Assembly (NCBI RefSeq): GCF_014926405.1 | Contig: NZ_JACXXJ020000003.1 | Span: 1 to 64,000, forward strand | Source of the DNA: Agrobacterium vitis | GTDB lineage: Bacteria > Pseudomonadota > Alphaproteobacteria > Rhizobiales > Rhizobiaceae | Length of the DNA stretch: 64,000 bases | Direction: 5' to 3' | In this document: one piece after another, positions 8,944 through 17,189 of the stretch | Position numbering within the stretch: position 1 is the first letter of the stretch | How the letters are laid out: every line of letters begins with the position of its first letter | Notes under the pieces: generated by a model | What the model saw: the letters and a program-made list of their open reading frames with translations, nothing else | What the model was told of the DNA's origin: nothing | Databases searched by the model: none | Position numbers and translations under genes: made by a program

Positions 8944-9396
8944 ATGGCGCTCAAGCGGATGGACAACATCGGGATCGTCGTCGAAGACCTTGGAGTGGCG
9001 ATAGGCTTTTTTCAGGAGCTGGGCTTGGAACTTGAGGGCCGCGCGACGATCGAGGGCGAATGGGCCGGCCGTGTCACTGGACTGGGCGACCAGCATGTCG
9101 AAATCGCCATGATGCGCACACCGGATGGGCATAGCCGGCTTGAACTTTCGCGCTTCCTCACGCCGGAAGTCGTGGCTGATCATCGGAACGCTCCGGTGAA
9201 CGCCCTTGGTTATCTGCGCGCCATGTTCACAGTCGATGACGTCGAAGAGACCGTTGAAAGATTGCGCGGGCACGGCGCAAGGCTCGTCGGCGATGTCGTT
9301 CGATATCAGGACGCCTATAAGCTCTGCTACATTCGCGGACCCGACGGTCTTCTCATCGGTCTTGCCGAGGAACTCGGTAAGCCGAAAAACGAATAG
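8944..9396 (+). CDS. VOC-family protein (glyoxalase/bleomycin-resistance fold)
   Basis: 150 residues with the two paired beta-alpha-beta-beta-beta units of the vicinal-oxygen-chelate fold: 'MDNIGIVVEDLGVAIGFFQE' opens the first and 'FTVDDVEETVERLRGHGARL' the second. Acidic residues expected as metal ligands are in LELSRF and in LIGLAEE. Enzymes of this fold include glyoxalases, dioxygenases and antibiotic-binding proteins, so the reaction cannot be named. A good ribosome site, GGAGGCGAAGT, precedes the ATG at 8944. It appears to be a single-gene unit. Confidence 0.85.
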   Translation: MALKRMDNIGIVVEDLGVAIGFFQELGLELEGRATIEGEWAGRVTGLGDQHVEIAMMRTPDGHSRLELSRFLTPEVVADHRNAPVNALGYLRAMFTVDDVEETVERLRGHGARLVGDVVRYQDAYKLCYIRGPDGLLIGLAEELGKPKNE

Positions 9397-9681
9397 GTTC
9401 CGCCTGGCTTTATATCCTGCTGACACCGTGCATGTTGACGTGAAACGCTGCTGATCCCAGCCAGGCGTCACGCCGAAACACGAGCACCTGGATAGAGGCC
9501 GTCAGTACCTTAATTGACCTTGAATGGGCTCGAACGCGCGGAGCCTCACCAACCGCACGGGGTTACGCTAACACCATGTACCAAATAGCTTTATGCTCAA
9601 AGCGGTACGGCTTCAGCCGTGATTTGCGTTGACTTTCTAAAAGGAAGCTTTCAAATAAATGCAAGGCGGGAGGAGGTTCAA

Positions 9682-11142
9682 ATGCACGATCACAAGCCGG
9701 ACACCTCCGATCAGCGGTCCTTGGCTGACATCATTCGCAACTATGACTGGGAAAACACCAGCCTCGGACCGATGTCCTCCTGGCCGGTCCAGTTAAAGTG
9801 TGCGGTCGACATGGCAATTCCCTCAGGCGCGCAGATCGTATTGTTTTGCGGCCATGACTTCACCGCCATTTATAATGATGCATATGCTCCGACGATCGGT
9901 GCCAAGCACCCGAAGGCTTTAGGGAAACCAGCGAAAGAAAACTGGGCCGAACTTTGGGACGATCTGGAGCCGCTTCTGCGTAGGGTTCGCGACCGCGGCG
10001 AGACGGTCGTTGCCAAAGACAGGCCCTTTTATATCGAACGCAGCGGCACTCCAGAAACAGTTTACTTCGACATCTCGTATTCACCCGTTTCCGACGAACA
10101 GGGCCATGTGTTGGCCGCCCTTTGTATCGTCAATGAAACGACGGAACGGGTCGGCTACGAGTCAACGCTCAAAAGAATGGCGTCGATCATCTCCTCCTCG
10201 GAAGACGCAATTCTCGGCATCGACCTCGACATGACGGTTACAGACTGGAACACCGGAGCCGAAAAACTGTATGGGTTTTCGGCCGACGAGATTGTGGGCC
10301 GGTCCGTCACGCTTCTAGTTCCGGACGGCCTCCCTGATGAGGAAGAGCACATCCTCTCCCGCATCAGGGCAGGCGAACGGGTAGAGACCCATGAGACCGT
10401 CCGGCGGCATAAGAGTGGACGTCTCCTGGACGTTTCGCTGGCTGTCTCCCCAATCTACGGCTCGGATGGCACGATCATCGGCGCCGCGAAGATTGCTCGT
10501 GACATCACGGCACGAAAAGAAGCGGAGCGAGCTCAGCATCTCCTCATTGGGGAGTTGAACCATCGCGTCAAGAACGTCCTTGCGACGGTCGCCGCAATCG
10601 CCCGTCAGACGTTCGCCGGCGCACAAGACATCGATATCGCGAGGACAGCCTTCGACGCCAGGTTGCAGAGCCTGGCCAGAGCACATGACCTGCTCACGCG
10701 AGGAAGCTGGAAGGCTGCCAGCCTTCGTACCGCTGTTTCGGAAGCGTTATCTCCCTATCCACCCGAGCAGTTCAACATCAGCGGGCCCGATGTCGAGGTC
10801 TCGCCAAAGGCTGTGGTGGGCCTCGCGCTCATCTTGCATGAACTAGCAACCAACGCTGCGAAATATGGCGCCTTGGGAGTGAGTTCCGGAAAGGTGACAC
10901 TGTCATGGGACGTTTCACCTTCCAACGCTCAACTCGATCTGTCATGGCAAGAGAGCGGCGGGCCTCAAGTCACTCCGCCGACCCGAAGGGGGTTTGGGTC
11001 GCGCTTGATCGAAGCGCTGTCGTCTGGCCAGCTTGGTGGAAAGGTAGACCTTAGCTATGATGTTTACGGTGTACGCTGCATGATCAACGCGCCGCTCGAC
11101 ACCGGATGGAGCGACCATGACCACAGTCAGTCCCCAATTTGA
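9682..11142 (+). CDS. HWE-family sensor histidine kinase with two PAS-type domains
   Basis: 486 residues from the ATG at 9682, chosen over the upstream start because GGGAGGAGG precedes it. An N-terminal PAS/GAF-like region ends near residue 150; a PAS domain with its PAC segment spans about 160-285 and ends in DITARKEAERAQ. The phosphoacceptor motif GELNHRVKNVLATVAAIARQ follows, and the HWE-type ATPase domain has 'LILHELATNAAKYGALG'. There is no membrane segment, so it senses a cytoplasmic signal. Its likely partner, a single-domain response regulator, is convergent just downstream. HWE kinases often feed the general stress response in this group of bacteria; a link here is inference. Confidence 0.92.
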   Translation: MHDHKPDTSDQRSLADIIRNYDWENTSLGPMSSWPVQLKCAVDMAIPSGAQIVLFCGHDFTAIYNDAYAPTIGAKHPKALGKPAKENWAELWDDLEPLLRRVRDRGETVVAKDRPFYIERSGTPETVYFDISYSPVSDEQGHVLAALCIVNETTERVGYESTLKRMASIISSSEDAILGIDLDMTVTDWNTGAEKLYGFSADEIVGRSVTLLVPDGLPDEEEHILSRIRAGERVETHETVRRHKSGRLLDVSLAVSPIYGSDGTIIGAAKIARDITARKEAERAQHLLIGELNHRVKNVLATVAAIARQTFAGAQDIDIARTAFDARLQSLARAHDLLTRGSWKAASLRTAVSEALSPYPPEQFNISGPDVEVSPKAVVGLALILHELATNAAKYGALGVSSGKVTLSWDVSPSNAQLDLSWQESGGPQVTPPTRRGFGSRLIEALSSGQLGGKVDLSYDVYGVRCMINAPLDTGWSDHDHSQSPI

Positions 11143-11217
11143 CACCACGATGCCACAAACTGTGAGTTCGTGGCATAGCGTGCAATGAGGCTGACAAATG
11201 TCTAAGGATGTCACTGC

Positions 11218-11580
11218 CTATAGCATATCGCGTATCGCGCGGACGACGAGAGTTGAATCGTACGGTTTGCTAAAGAATCGCCCCACGACCGGAAGAGCAT
11301 CCTCGCGTATGTGAAGATGACCCGACGTAACGATGATCTTGACTGGCGGCCATCGATCGCGAACCGCAGTCGCAAGCTTCAAACCATCCATGCTACCCGG
11401 CATATTTATATCGGTGAACATCAGACGAATTTCTGAATGGCTGTTGAGAACGGCAATGGCGTCATCCGCGTTCGATGCTTCGAGCACCTCGAAACCCTCT
11501 TCTTGCAGCGACTCCACGATGCCCATCCGGATAAGAACCTCGTCCTCCACAACCAGAACCGTTATGCCGTTGTAGCCCAT
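11218..11580 (-). CDS. Single-domain response regulator (CheY-like receiver)
   Basis: 120 residues from the ATG at 11580, which has GGAG nine bases upstream; the longer frame from 11652 lacks one. It is a stand-alone receiver with the acidic pair VVEDE, the phosphorylated aspartate in LMFTDINMPG, the T/S of IIVTSGH and the lysine of FFSKPYD. No output domain follows. This type commonly partners with HWE kinases, and one ends 75 bases away on the opposite strand. It may act as a phosphate sink or relay. Confidence 0.92.
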   Translation of the reverse strand: MGYNGITVLVVEDEVLIRMGIVESLQEEGFEVLEASNADDAIAVLNSHSEIRLMFTDINMPGSMDGLKLATAVRDRWPPVKIIVTSGHLHIREDALPVVGRFFSKPYDSTLVVRAIRDML

Positions 11581-11855
11581 CGCCGTAGCTCCACCGTGGT
11601 TCACTGGTATACAGAGACGTAGCCAGGACTTTGATAACGCTCTCGATGGCATAATGATCCGGGAATTTGGATTATTTTTCAGAAACTTATTATATGCGTT
11701 GCGGAGTTTTCCGCATCAGTCGCATGCATTGGCTGAAGGAAAGTCCTGCAAATAGACCAGCGGCACGATTTGAAGCCATTGAAACGGAGGCAGGTTTTCC
11801 TGAAGCCACCGACACGGTTGCGAGACCACCCGGAAAACCGTCATCCTGCGCGGCT

Positions 11856-13274
11856 CTAACTAACAAGATCGTCGTTAACCACCACACTGCCGCGTTTCAC
11901 CGACTTCGCATGATAAAGGGCGGCATCGGCGGCTTTCAACGCCGCATCACAGCTCGTGGAAGTACCGTCAGCCTGGCTTATGCCAAATGACGCGCCGATC
12001 GAAACCTCACAGGTCGGCAACTTAAATTTCGCTGCCAGCGAGGCCGACAATCTTTGACAAGCCTCTCTTGCTTCCTCGCTCGAAATACCGGGCATGAATA
12101 TCGCGAACTCGTCGCCACCAAGACGGAAAACCCGATCCGAACCGCGTGTCCCGGATCGGAGTCGCTCGGCCACCACTTGCAGCAACTCGTCGCCAACCGC
12201 GTGACCATGACTATCGTTTACCCCTTTGAAGCCATCCAGATCGAGACATATGACCTGTGTCACGCCAGCGCTCGTGCAAGCAGCAAACTCCAGATCCAGC
12301 AAAAATCGATTTGGAAGACCTGTAAGAAAGTCGTGGGTGGCGGCATGGCGCATTTGACGTTCGCGCCCCAGAAGGGACTGAGCGGCGGAATGTGACGTTC
12401 TGATCATCAGATACGATCCTATGATCAGGACCAGGCTTACCGTGACGATCAGGGGAAACGATTGCCACAATATATCGGTTGCCGGAGTTGGCGGACGCCA
12501 GGATAGGACTTCGACCTCGCCTTGCGGTCCTACCGCAATTGCCGCCCTGGCGCGTTCGGGCGAAACCTCGCGCAGAGGCTCGATGCGCGCGTCGTCCAGA
12601 TCGAACCGCTCCCCGAAAACGCCCTGCAGCGTGCCGGCGATCGGCATGGCCGTGATCAGAATGGGTCCACGCGGTCCCTTGCGCTTCGATGTTCCGAAGT
12701 CCGATTGAAACAGGCTGGCAGAAAGCAGAACAGATTCCTCGCCGATAACCATGATCCGGCTCACCGCAATCGGGTGAGGAATGCCGGCCTGCTTGGGCTC
12801 CTGCTCTCTTATGCGAACGCCTTTCACCAGTTCCGCCGCATCCTTCGCGATCGCCGACGGACCCCTGACGAAATACGGCAGACCTTGCACGGTCTCATCC
12901 GTCTTGGAATAGATGATCTTATCAGCGGCGTCGAGCACGATTGCGCCGCGCGTGCGCGACGTACCGATCAAGGATGCGCCGATATTACGATCAGTCCATG
13001 CTTGATCGAACTCGTTGTCGAGGTTGGCGATCGCTTCGTCCCAGACCGTCCAGGCGGTCAGCGAAAATTCAACCTCGCTGATCCAGATGGAGACGTTCCG
13101 CTCGACCAACATTTCCTGCCGCCGCCGGGTTTCCGCATCTAGCTGTGCAACACCGAAATAGGAAGTGGCGGCCATGCCGACTATGAGGACCGCCACGCCG
13201 ATAATAGTTGGGCCAACCAGTTTAAAACGAACGAAACGCATACCAAGCCGATCGATAAGGGATCGCTCACGCAA
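11856..13274 (-). CDS. Membrane diguanylate cyclase (CHASE4-GGDEF)
   Basis: 472 residues. A membrane helix at about 18-40 is followed by a periplasmic CHASE4-type sensing domain, a second helix at about 268-293 and a GGDEF domain starting at HDFTGLPNRF-like sequence (HDFLTGLPNRFLL). The active-site motif is intact (RLGGDEFAIF). The inhibitory I-site RxxD (RGSD) lies five residues before it, so product inhibition is expected. The enzyme makes cyclic di-GMP from GTP, which in rhizobia favours attachment and exopolysaccharide over swimming. No EAL domain follows. The gene seems to stand alone. Confidence 0.93.
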   Translation of the reverse strand: MRERSLIDRLGMRFVRFKLVGPTIIGVAVLIVGMAATSYFGVAQLDAETRRRQEMLVERNVSIWISEVEFSLTAWTVWDEAIANLDNEFDQAWTDRNIGASLIGTSRTRGAIVLDAADKIIYSKTDETVQGLPYFVRGPSAIAKDAAELVKGVRIREQEPKQAGIPHPIAVSRIMVIGEESVLLSASLFQSDFGTSKRKGPRGPILITAMPIAGTLQGVFGERFDLDDARIEPLREVSPERARAAIAVGPQGEVEVLSWRPPTPATDILWQSFPLIVTVSLVLIIGSYLMIRTSHSAAQSLLGRERQMRHAATHDFLTGLPNRFLLDLEFAACTSAGVTQVICLDLDGFKGVNDSHGHAVGDELLQVVAERLRSGTRGSDRVFRLGGDEFAIFMPGISSEEAREACQRLSASLAAKFKLPTCEVSIGASFGISQADGTSTSCDAALKAADAALYHAKSVKRGSVVVNDDLVS

Positions 13275-13456
13275 GAGCTAAGAACTTGATAGCCGGCGGT
13301 CCTTTCAATACCGTTATCTCAAACACGAAAGTTTGCCGGACTGCTGCCAAAGACTGTTGTCTTGGTGGGAGTCGCACGCGCGGCACGGCAAAATATCCGG
13401 GCATGCGGCGCGAGCAATCATCTTGACGATCGCCGCCAACCTTGTTCATTTGGGCA

Positions 13457-14080
13457 ATGTTTAAAGCCGCAAACGCTGTGCAGATCAGAGTTTCTATCAA
13501 TGAGATTAAGCCAGACGTCTGGCGTCGACTGGTCCTGCCAGTCCATTGGAACCTGGAGCAGCTGCATCTCGGAATTCAGGCCGCATTCAACTGGTGGAAC
13601 TATCATCTCTATGAGTTCCGGATTGGTGGCCTGCGGTACGGGGAAGTCGAGATCCTGACAGAGGATGCGACCGATGACGATCCCCGGGTCTTCGAGCAGA
13701 GCGAGGTTCGCTTGCAGGACTTCGAGCAAGGTGCCGTATTCAGCTACAATTATGATTTCGGGGACGGATGGCGGCACACCGTCTCGGTTGAGGAGTTCCT
13801 GTCGCTCTCTTCTACGCCCAAACACGGGAGCTGCGTTGCCGGCGAAAGAGCGCGACCGCCCGAAGATGTTGGCGGGGTTTCAGGATATGAGCGGTTCCTG
13901 GAGACCATCGCCGACCGGGAAGATCCTGAATACGCCGAAACCATTCAGTGGTGCGGCGGCTGCTTTGATCCGGAATGGTTCGACCTGTCGATCGTGGACA
14001 AGGATGTTCGCAATGCTCTGCGCTCGAATGCCAAAAGGCGGTTGTATCAACCGAAGCCCAAAGCCTTCCCGAAGAAATGA
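13457..14080 (+). CDS. Plasmid pRiA4b ORF-3 family protein
   Basis: About 207 residues from the Met at 13457 (MFKAANAVQIRVSINEIKPD). The opening 'IKPDVWRRLVLP' and the central 'YNYDFGDGWRHTV' define the pRiA4b ORF-3-like family, first named on a Rhizobium rhizogenes Ri plasmid and also seen as a passenger in IS1096. The function is unknown. The 3' 245 bases recur in damaged form at 25341-25586, so this gene or its tail has been duplicated within the window. The copy here is intact and of normal length. Confidence 0.85.
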   Translation: MFKAANAVQIRVSINEIKPDVWRRLVLPVHWNLEQLHLGIQAAFNWWNYHLYEFRIGGLRYGEVEILTEDATDDDPRVFEQSEVRLQDFEQGAVFSYNYDFGDGWRHTVSVEEFLSLSSTPKHGSCVAGERARPPEDVGGVSGYERFLETIADREDPEYAETIQWCGGCFDPEWFDLSIVDKDVRNALRSNAKRRLYQPKPKAFPKK

Positions 14081-14107
14081 GTTGGCTAAATTCAAGGTGC
14101 GCCTTGA
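13862..14107 (+). repeat. Dispersed repeat, copy A (pRiA4b gene tail)
   Basis: From GAAGATGTTGG to GTGCGCCTTGAA this stretch matches 25341-25586 with scattered substitutions and extends about 27 bases past the shared stop codon. The two copies are in the same orientation, 11.5 kb apart. Confidence 0.9.
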
Positions 14108-14223
14108 AAAGAATCGAACGGTTAATCCTGCTACCGCAAAGCTCTCGCCTTCAAAGGTTACTATGGGCACCAGCGGGTGCCTGCTAGTCCAACGACGTTG
14201 GGTCCATGGGTCCGGCGCCTGAT

Positions 14224-15021
14224 TTAGTTGTTGCCGGAGCCCGGCTCGGCCATCTTTGCATGTTGATGGGCCAGCATGTTCGCCGGCGTGACGTTGGCGA
14301 CCGCAGCCTGCAGCTTGTTTTTCCAGCCGCTGACAACATCGCCTTCGCCATCCATCATCGCATCATAACCAACCCGTGCGACGTCGGCCGGATCGTCCTT
14401 CTTTGCCTGCCCGACGGACGTATCCATCAGGTCAGCGCGCTGGAAGAACTCAGTCTCCGTCGGACCCGGCATCAGGCAGCTGACCGTAATGCCGCTGTCT
14501 TTCAGCTCTTCCCGCAAAGCGAAGGAGAAGCTGTTGATGAAGGCCTTGGTGCCATTATAGACGGCTTGATAAGATCCGGGCATGAAGCCGGCAATCGAGC
14601 CCGTCAGCAGGATCCGGCCCTCGCCGCGACTGCGCATCAGATTTCCGACCTGCTGCACGAGGTAGATGGTGCCGACGATGTTTGTGTCTACGACCTTGCG
14701 GGCCTCACCGAAGTCCTGATCGAGGAAGCCCTTACCAAGCCCCCTGCCGGCGTTGGCCATCAGCAGGTCAACGGAGCGGCCAGATGCCTCGATGTTTTCG
14801 AGAAGGTGGTCGACGCCTTCCTCCGTTGACAGGTCGGCCTCGATGGCATCGACCGAAGTGCCGAATTCCCTGAGGCTGGCTGCAGCCTGTTTGATGCGGG
14901 GCTCATCGGCTGCAATGATCAGATCATAGCCATCCTGGGCGGCACATTTGGCCAGTTCGTACCCAATGCCCGTCGATGCACCCGTGACGACGGCAAGGCC
15001 TTTTCCCATTTCAATCGCCAT
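14224..15021 (-). CDS. Short-chain dehydrogenase/reductase
   Basis: 265 residues from the ATG at 15021, which has AGGAGATACAGC before it; the longer open frame runs into the upstream gene. The cofactor motif TGASTGIG is near residue 14, the NAG motif at MANAGRG, and the catalytic Ser and Y-x-x-x-K at LLTGS and YNGTK. These mark a classical SDR oxidoreductase using NAD(P)H. Only 11 bases separate it from the zinc alcohol dehydrogenase upstream, so the two form an operon led by the EcfG-type promoter at 16251-16275. The substrate is unknown. Confidence 0.9.
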   Translation of the reverse strand: MAIEMGKGLAVVTGASTGIGYELAKCAAQDGYDLIIAADEPRIKQAAASLREFGTSVDAIEADLSTEEGVDHLLENIEASGRSVDLLMANAGRGLGKGFLDQDFGEARKVVDTNIVGTIYLVQQVGNLMRSRGEGRILLTGSIAGFMPGSYQAVYNGTKAFINSFSFALREELKDSGITVSCLMPGPTETEFFQRADLMDTSVGQAKKDDPADVARVGYDAMMDGEGDVVSGWKNKLQAAVANVTPANMLAHQHAKMAEPGSGNN

Positions 15022-15032
15022 GCTGTATCTCC

Positions 15033-16202
15033 TTACGGTTTGAGAACGACTTTGACGCAACCGTCCTTCTTTTCGAGGAAGGTCTTGTAGAGGTCCGGTC
15101 CGTCTTCCAGGCTTCCGGTATGGGTGATGATGAATGAGGGGTCGATTTCGCCGTTCTGAATTCGCTCCATCAGGATCGGCAGATAGTGCTGGACCGGTGT
15201 CTGGGCCATTTTGAACGTCAGGCCGCGATTGATCGCCGATCCCATCGGGATCTTGTCCAGGAACCCGCCGTAGACGCCGACGATCGAGACTGTGCCGAAA
15301 TTTCGGCAGCAATGGATCGCTTGGCGCAGGACGTGCGGGCGGTCCGTGCCCATGAAGGTTGCGACTTTGATGCGGTCGATCCGGGCATCCCAGCTTGCGG
15401 ATGGATCAGATTCGGTTCCAACGGCATCGATGCAGCCATCTGCCCCGCGGCCATTGGTCAGTTCCATGATCCGATCATAAATATCCTTGTCCATATAATC
15501 GAGGGTGATGGCTCCTGACTTTTCAGCAAGCGCCAGCCTCTCCCGGACTGTGTCGATCGCAATAACCCGCTCCGCCCCCAGAATGAATGCGGACTTGATC
15601 GCCATCTGGCCAACGGGGCCACAGCCCCAGATAGCGATCGTGTCGCCCGGCTGGATATTGCAGAAATCGGCGGCCATATAGCCCGTTGGAAAAATGTCCG
15701 AGAGGAAAAGGACCTGCTCGTCGCTTAGGCCTTCCGGCACCTTGATCGGACCGACATCGGCGTAAGGAACCCTTAGATATTCGGCCTGGCCGCCGCTGAA
15801 CCCGCCCAACAGATGGGTGTAACCGAACAGGCCAGCGGGCGAGTTGCCCCACATCTTGGTGACCTTTTCCGGTTTTGGGTTCGAGCGTTCGCAGCCTGAG
15901 AAAAACCCGCGTTTGCAGAAAAAGCATTCGCCACAGGCGATCGTAAAAGGCACGACCACCCGGTCACCAACCTTCAGTTTCTTGTTGTCCTTGCCGACTT
16001 CGACCACTTCGCCCATGGTTTCGTGACCCATGATGTCACCACTGTGCATGTCGGGCATGACGCCATTGTAGAGATGAAGGTCCGATCCGCAGATCGCGCA
16101 GGCCGTGACCTTGATGATGGCATCGCGACCGTACTCAATTTGGGGGTCGGGGACGCTTTCGCAGCGGATGTCATGCTTGCCATGCCAGGTCAGTGCTTTC
16201 AT
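15033..16202 (-). CDS. Zinc-dependent alcohol dehydrogenase (formaldehyde-dehydrogenase-like)
   Basis: 389 residues, medium-chain dehydrogenase family. The catalytic zinc site is seen in [14 protein letters not shown] and GHETMGEV. The structural zinc site has four cysteines spaced as in [15 protein letters not shown] (about 91-105). The nucleotide-binding motif is GCGPVGQ. The long form with this cysteine layout is common for glutathione-independent formaldehyde dehydrogenase-like enzymes. It leads an operon with the SDR gene. An EcfG-type promoter lies about 50 bases upstream, so it probably belongs to the general stress response. Confidence 0.9.
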   Translation of the reverse strand: MKALTWHGKHDIRCESVPDPQIEYGRDAIIKVTACAICGSDLHLYNGVMPDMHSGDIMGHETMGEVVEVGKDNKKLKVGDRVVVPFTIACGECFFCKRGFFSGCERSNPKPEKVTKMWGNSPAGLFGYTHLLGGFSGGQAEYLRVPYADVGPIKVPEGLSDEQVLFLSDIFPTGYMAADFCNIQPGDTIAIWGCGPVGQMAIKSAFILGAERVIAIDTVRERLALAEKSGAITLDYMDKDIYDRIMELTNGRGADGCIDAVGTESDPSASWDARIDRIKVATFMGTDRPHVLRQAIHCCRNFGTVSIVGVYGGFLDKIPMGSAINRGLTFKMAQTPVQHYLPILMERIQNGEIDPSFIITHTGSLEDGPDLYKTFLEKKDGCVKVVLKP

Positions 16203-16250
16203 CTATTTGCTCCAAGGTCGTGTCTTCATTGTACGAGCGTCTTGGCTGCA

Positions 16251-16275
16251 AACGACAGGTCATAAAATTTGTTCC
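16251..16275 (-). promoter_or_regulatory. EcfG-type (general stress) promoter for ADH-SDR operon
   Basis: On the reverse strand GGAAC (16275-16271) and CGTT (16254-16251) are separated by 16 bases, an exact match to the alphaproteobacterial EcfG consensus GGAAC-N16/17-CGTT. The operon start codon is 48 bases further on. The consensus is established; use here is inferred. Confidence 0.75.
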
Positions 16276-16351
16276 TTGACGATGTGGCATGTACCGAAGC
16301 GCACGGAAGACCACAATTCTCGCAAAAGACCGACCTGCGGGCATGACGGAA

Positions 16352-16377
16352 GGAACTTTGACGGTCGAGAGGTCGTT
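16352..16377 (+). promoter_or_regulatory. EcfG-type promoter for the small-protein gene at 16412
   Basis: GGAAC (16352-16356), a 17-base spacer, then CGTT (16374-16377) followed by TT. The ATG at 16412 lies 35 bases downstream. It is divergent from the matching promoter at 16251-16275. Confidence 0.75.
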
Positions 16378-16411
16378 TTCTTTGCTTCATCGAAGCAAGA
16401 GGAGATGTTCC

Positions 16412-16726
16412 ATGCCTCAGGGTGACAAATCCGCATATACAGACAAGCAGAAGCGCAAGGCCGAGCATATCGAGGAAGGCTACGAGGTCCGTGGTGTTTC
16501 CGAGAAGGAGGCCGAACGCCGCGCCTGGGCCACCGTTAACAAAGAAAGCGGCGGTGGCAAGAAGTCCGGCTCCGGCCGCGGCCATACCGAAAACCATGCT
16601 TCCTCCGAAAAGGGCGGACATAAGGGCGGTGCCGCTGCTGCGTCGCGCACCAAGGAAGAGCGCTCAGCATCCGCTAAGAAAGCTGCAGCCACGCGCAAGC
16701 GCAACGAGCAGCATGCGCATCATTGA
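16412..16726 (+). CDS. Small basic hydrophilic protein, often annotated as plasmid stabilisation protein
   Basis: 104 residues from the ATG at 16412, which has AGGAGATGTTCC before it; the longer frame reads through the promoter. The first half (YTDKQKRKAEHIEEGYEVRG, then VSEKEAERRAWATVNKESGG) is a conserved small domain. The second half is low-complexity, rich in Gly, Lys, Ser and Ala (ASAKKAAATRKRN) and probably disordered, perhaps nucleic-acid binding. Homologues carry the label 'plasmid stabilization protein' without much evidence. With an EcfG promoter and a terminator around it, a stress role is more likely. Confidence 0.7.
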   Translation: MPQGDKSAYTDKQKRKAEHIEEGYEVRGVSEKEAERRAWATVNKESGGGKKSGSGRGHTENHASSEKGGHKGGAAAASRTKEERSASAKKAAATRKRNEQHAHH

Positions 16727-16729
16727 TAG

Positions 16730-16763
16730 GAAACGGCGTCACGACAGTGGCGCCGTTTCTTCT
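16730..16763 (+). terminator. Hairpin terminator after the small-protein gene
   Basis: The inverted repeat GAAACGGCG / CGCCGTTTC with a 12-base loop starts three bases after the stop at 16726 and is followed by TTCT. The short T-tract makes termination probably partial, allowing read-through to the DUF3175 gene. Confidence 0.6.
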
Positions 16764-16777
16764 ATGGAGGAACGTTC

Positions 16778-17074
16778 ATGCATAAGAAGAAATCCACACA
16801 GAAATGGTCGCAGGATGTCACTGACAACAGCGACGCGATGGATCTGAAAGGCGGCGTCTTCAAACAGCGCAGCGCCAAGAAGATCGCCGACTCGCTGAAG
16901 GCCTCGGCTGAACGGAGCGACCGCCGCAAGGCCAGCCCTTTCCAGTCCGCCATGTCGATGCTGAATTTCTACATCAATCGCGCCGGCAAGCAGCTGTCGA
17001 AGTCTAGGTTGGCAACGCTCGAAAGGGCCAAGGACGAGCTGCGCAAGGATTTCGGCAAGCAGCCGAAACACTGA
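16778..17074 (+). CDS. DUF3175 family protein
   Basis: 98 residues. The N-terminal 'KWSQDVTDNSDAMDLKGGVF' and the following SAKKIADSLKASAERS plus the C-terminal NFYINRAGKQLSKSRL match the DUF3175 family of small, positively charged proteins common in Proteobacteria stress clusters. The function is unknown. A strong ribosome site, GGAGGAACGTTC, precedes the ATG. It sits just after the hairpin that ends the previous gene and may be transcribed by read-through. Confidence 0.8.
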   Translation: MHKKKSTQKWSQDVTDNSDAMDLKGGVFKQRSAKKIADSLKASAERSDRRKASPFQSAMSMLNFYINRAGKQLSKSRLATLERAKDELRKDFGKQPKH

Positions 17075-17189
17075 TCATCGGGCGGCATAGCCAATAGCCC
17101 GCTCACCGCCAAGCGATCCCCCGGGAGATGAATGAGCATTGCCTGGCGGTTCGTTTCAAAACTTACTCTTGAGCTTAAGGAGACCGATT

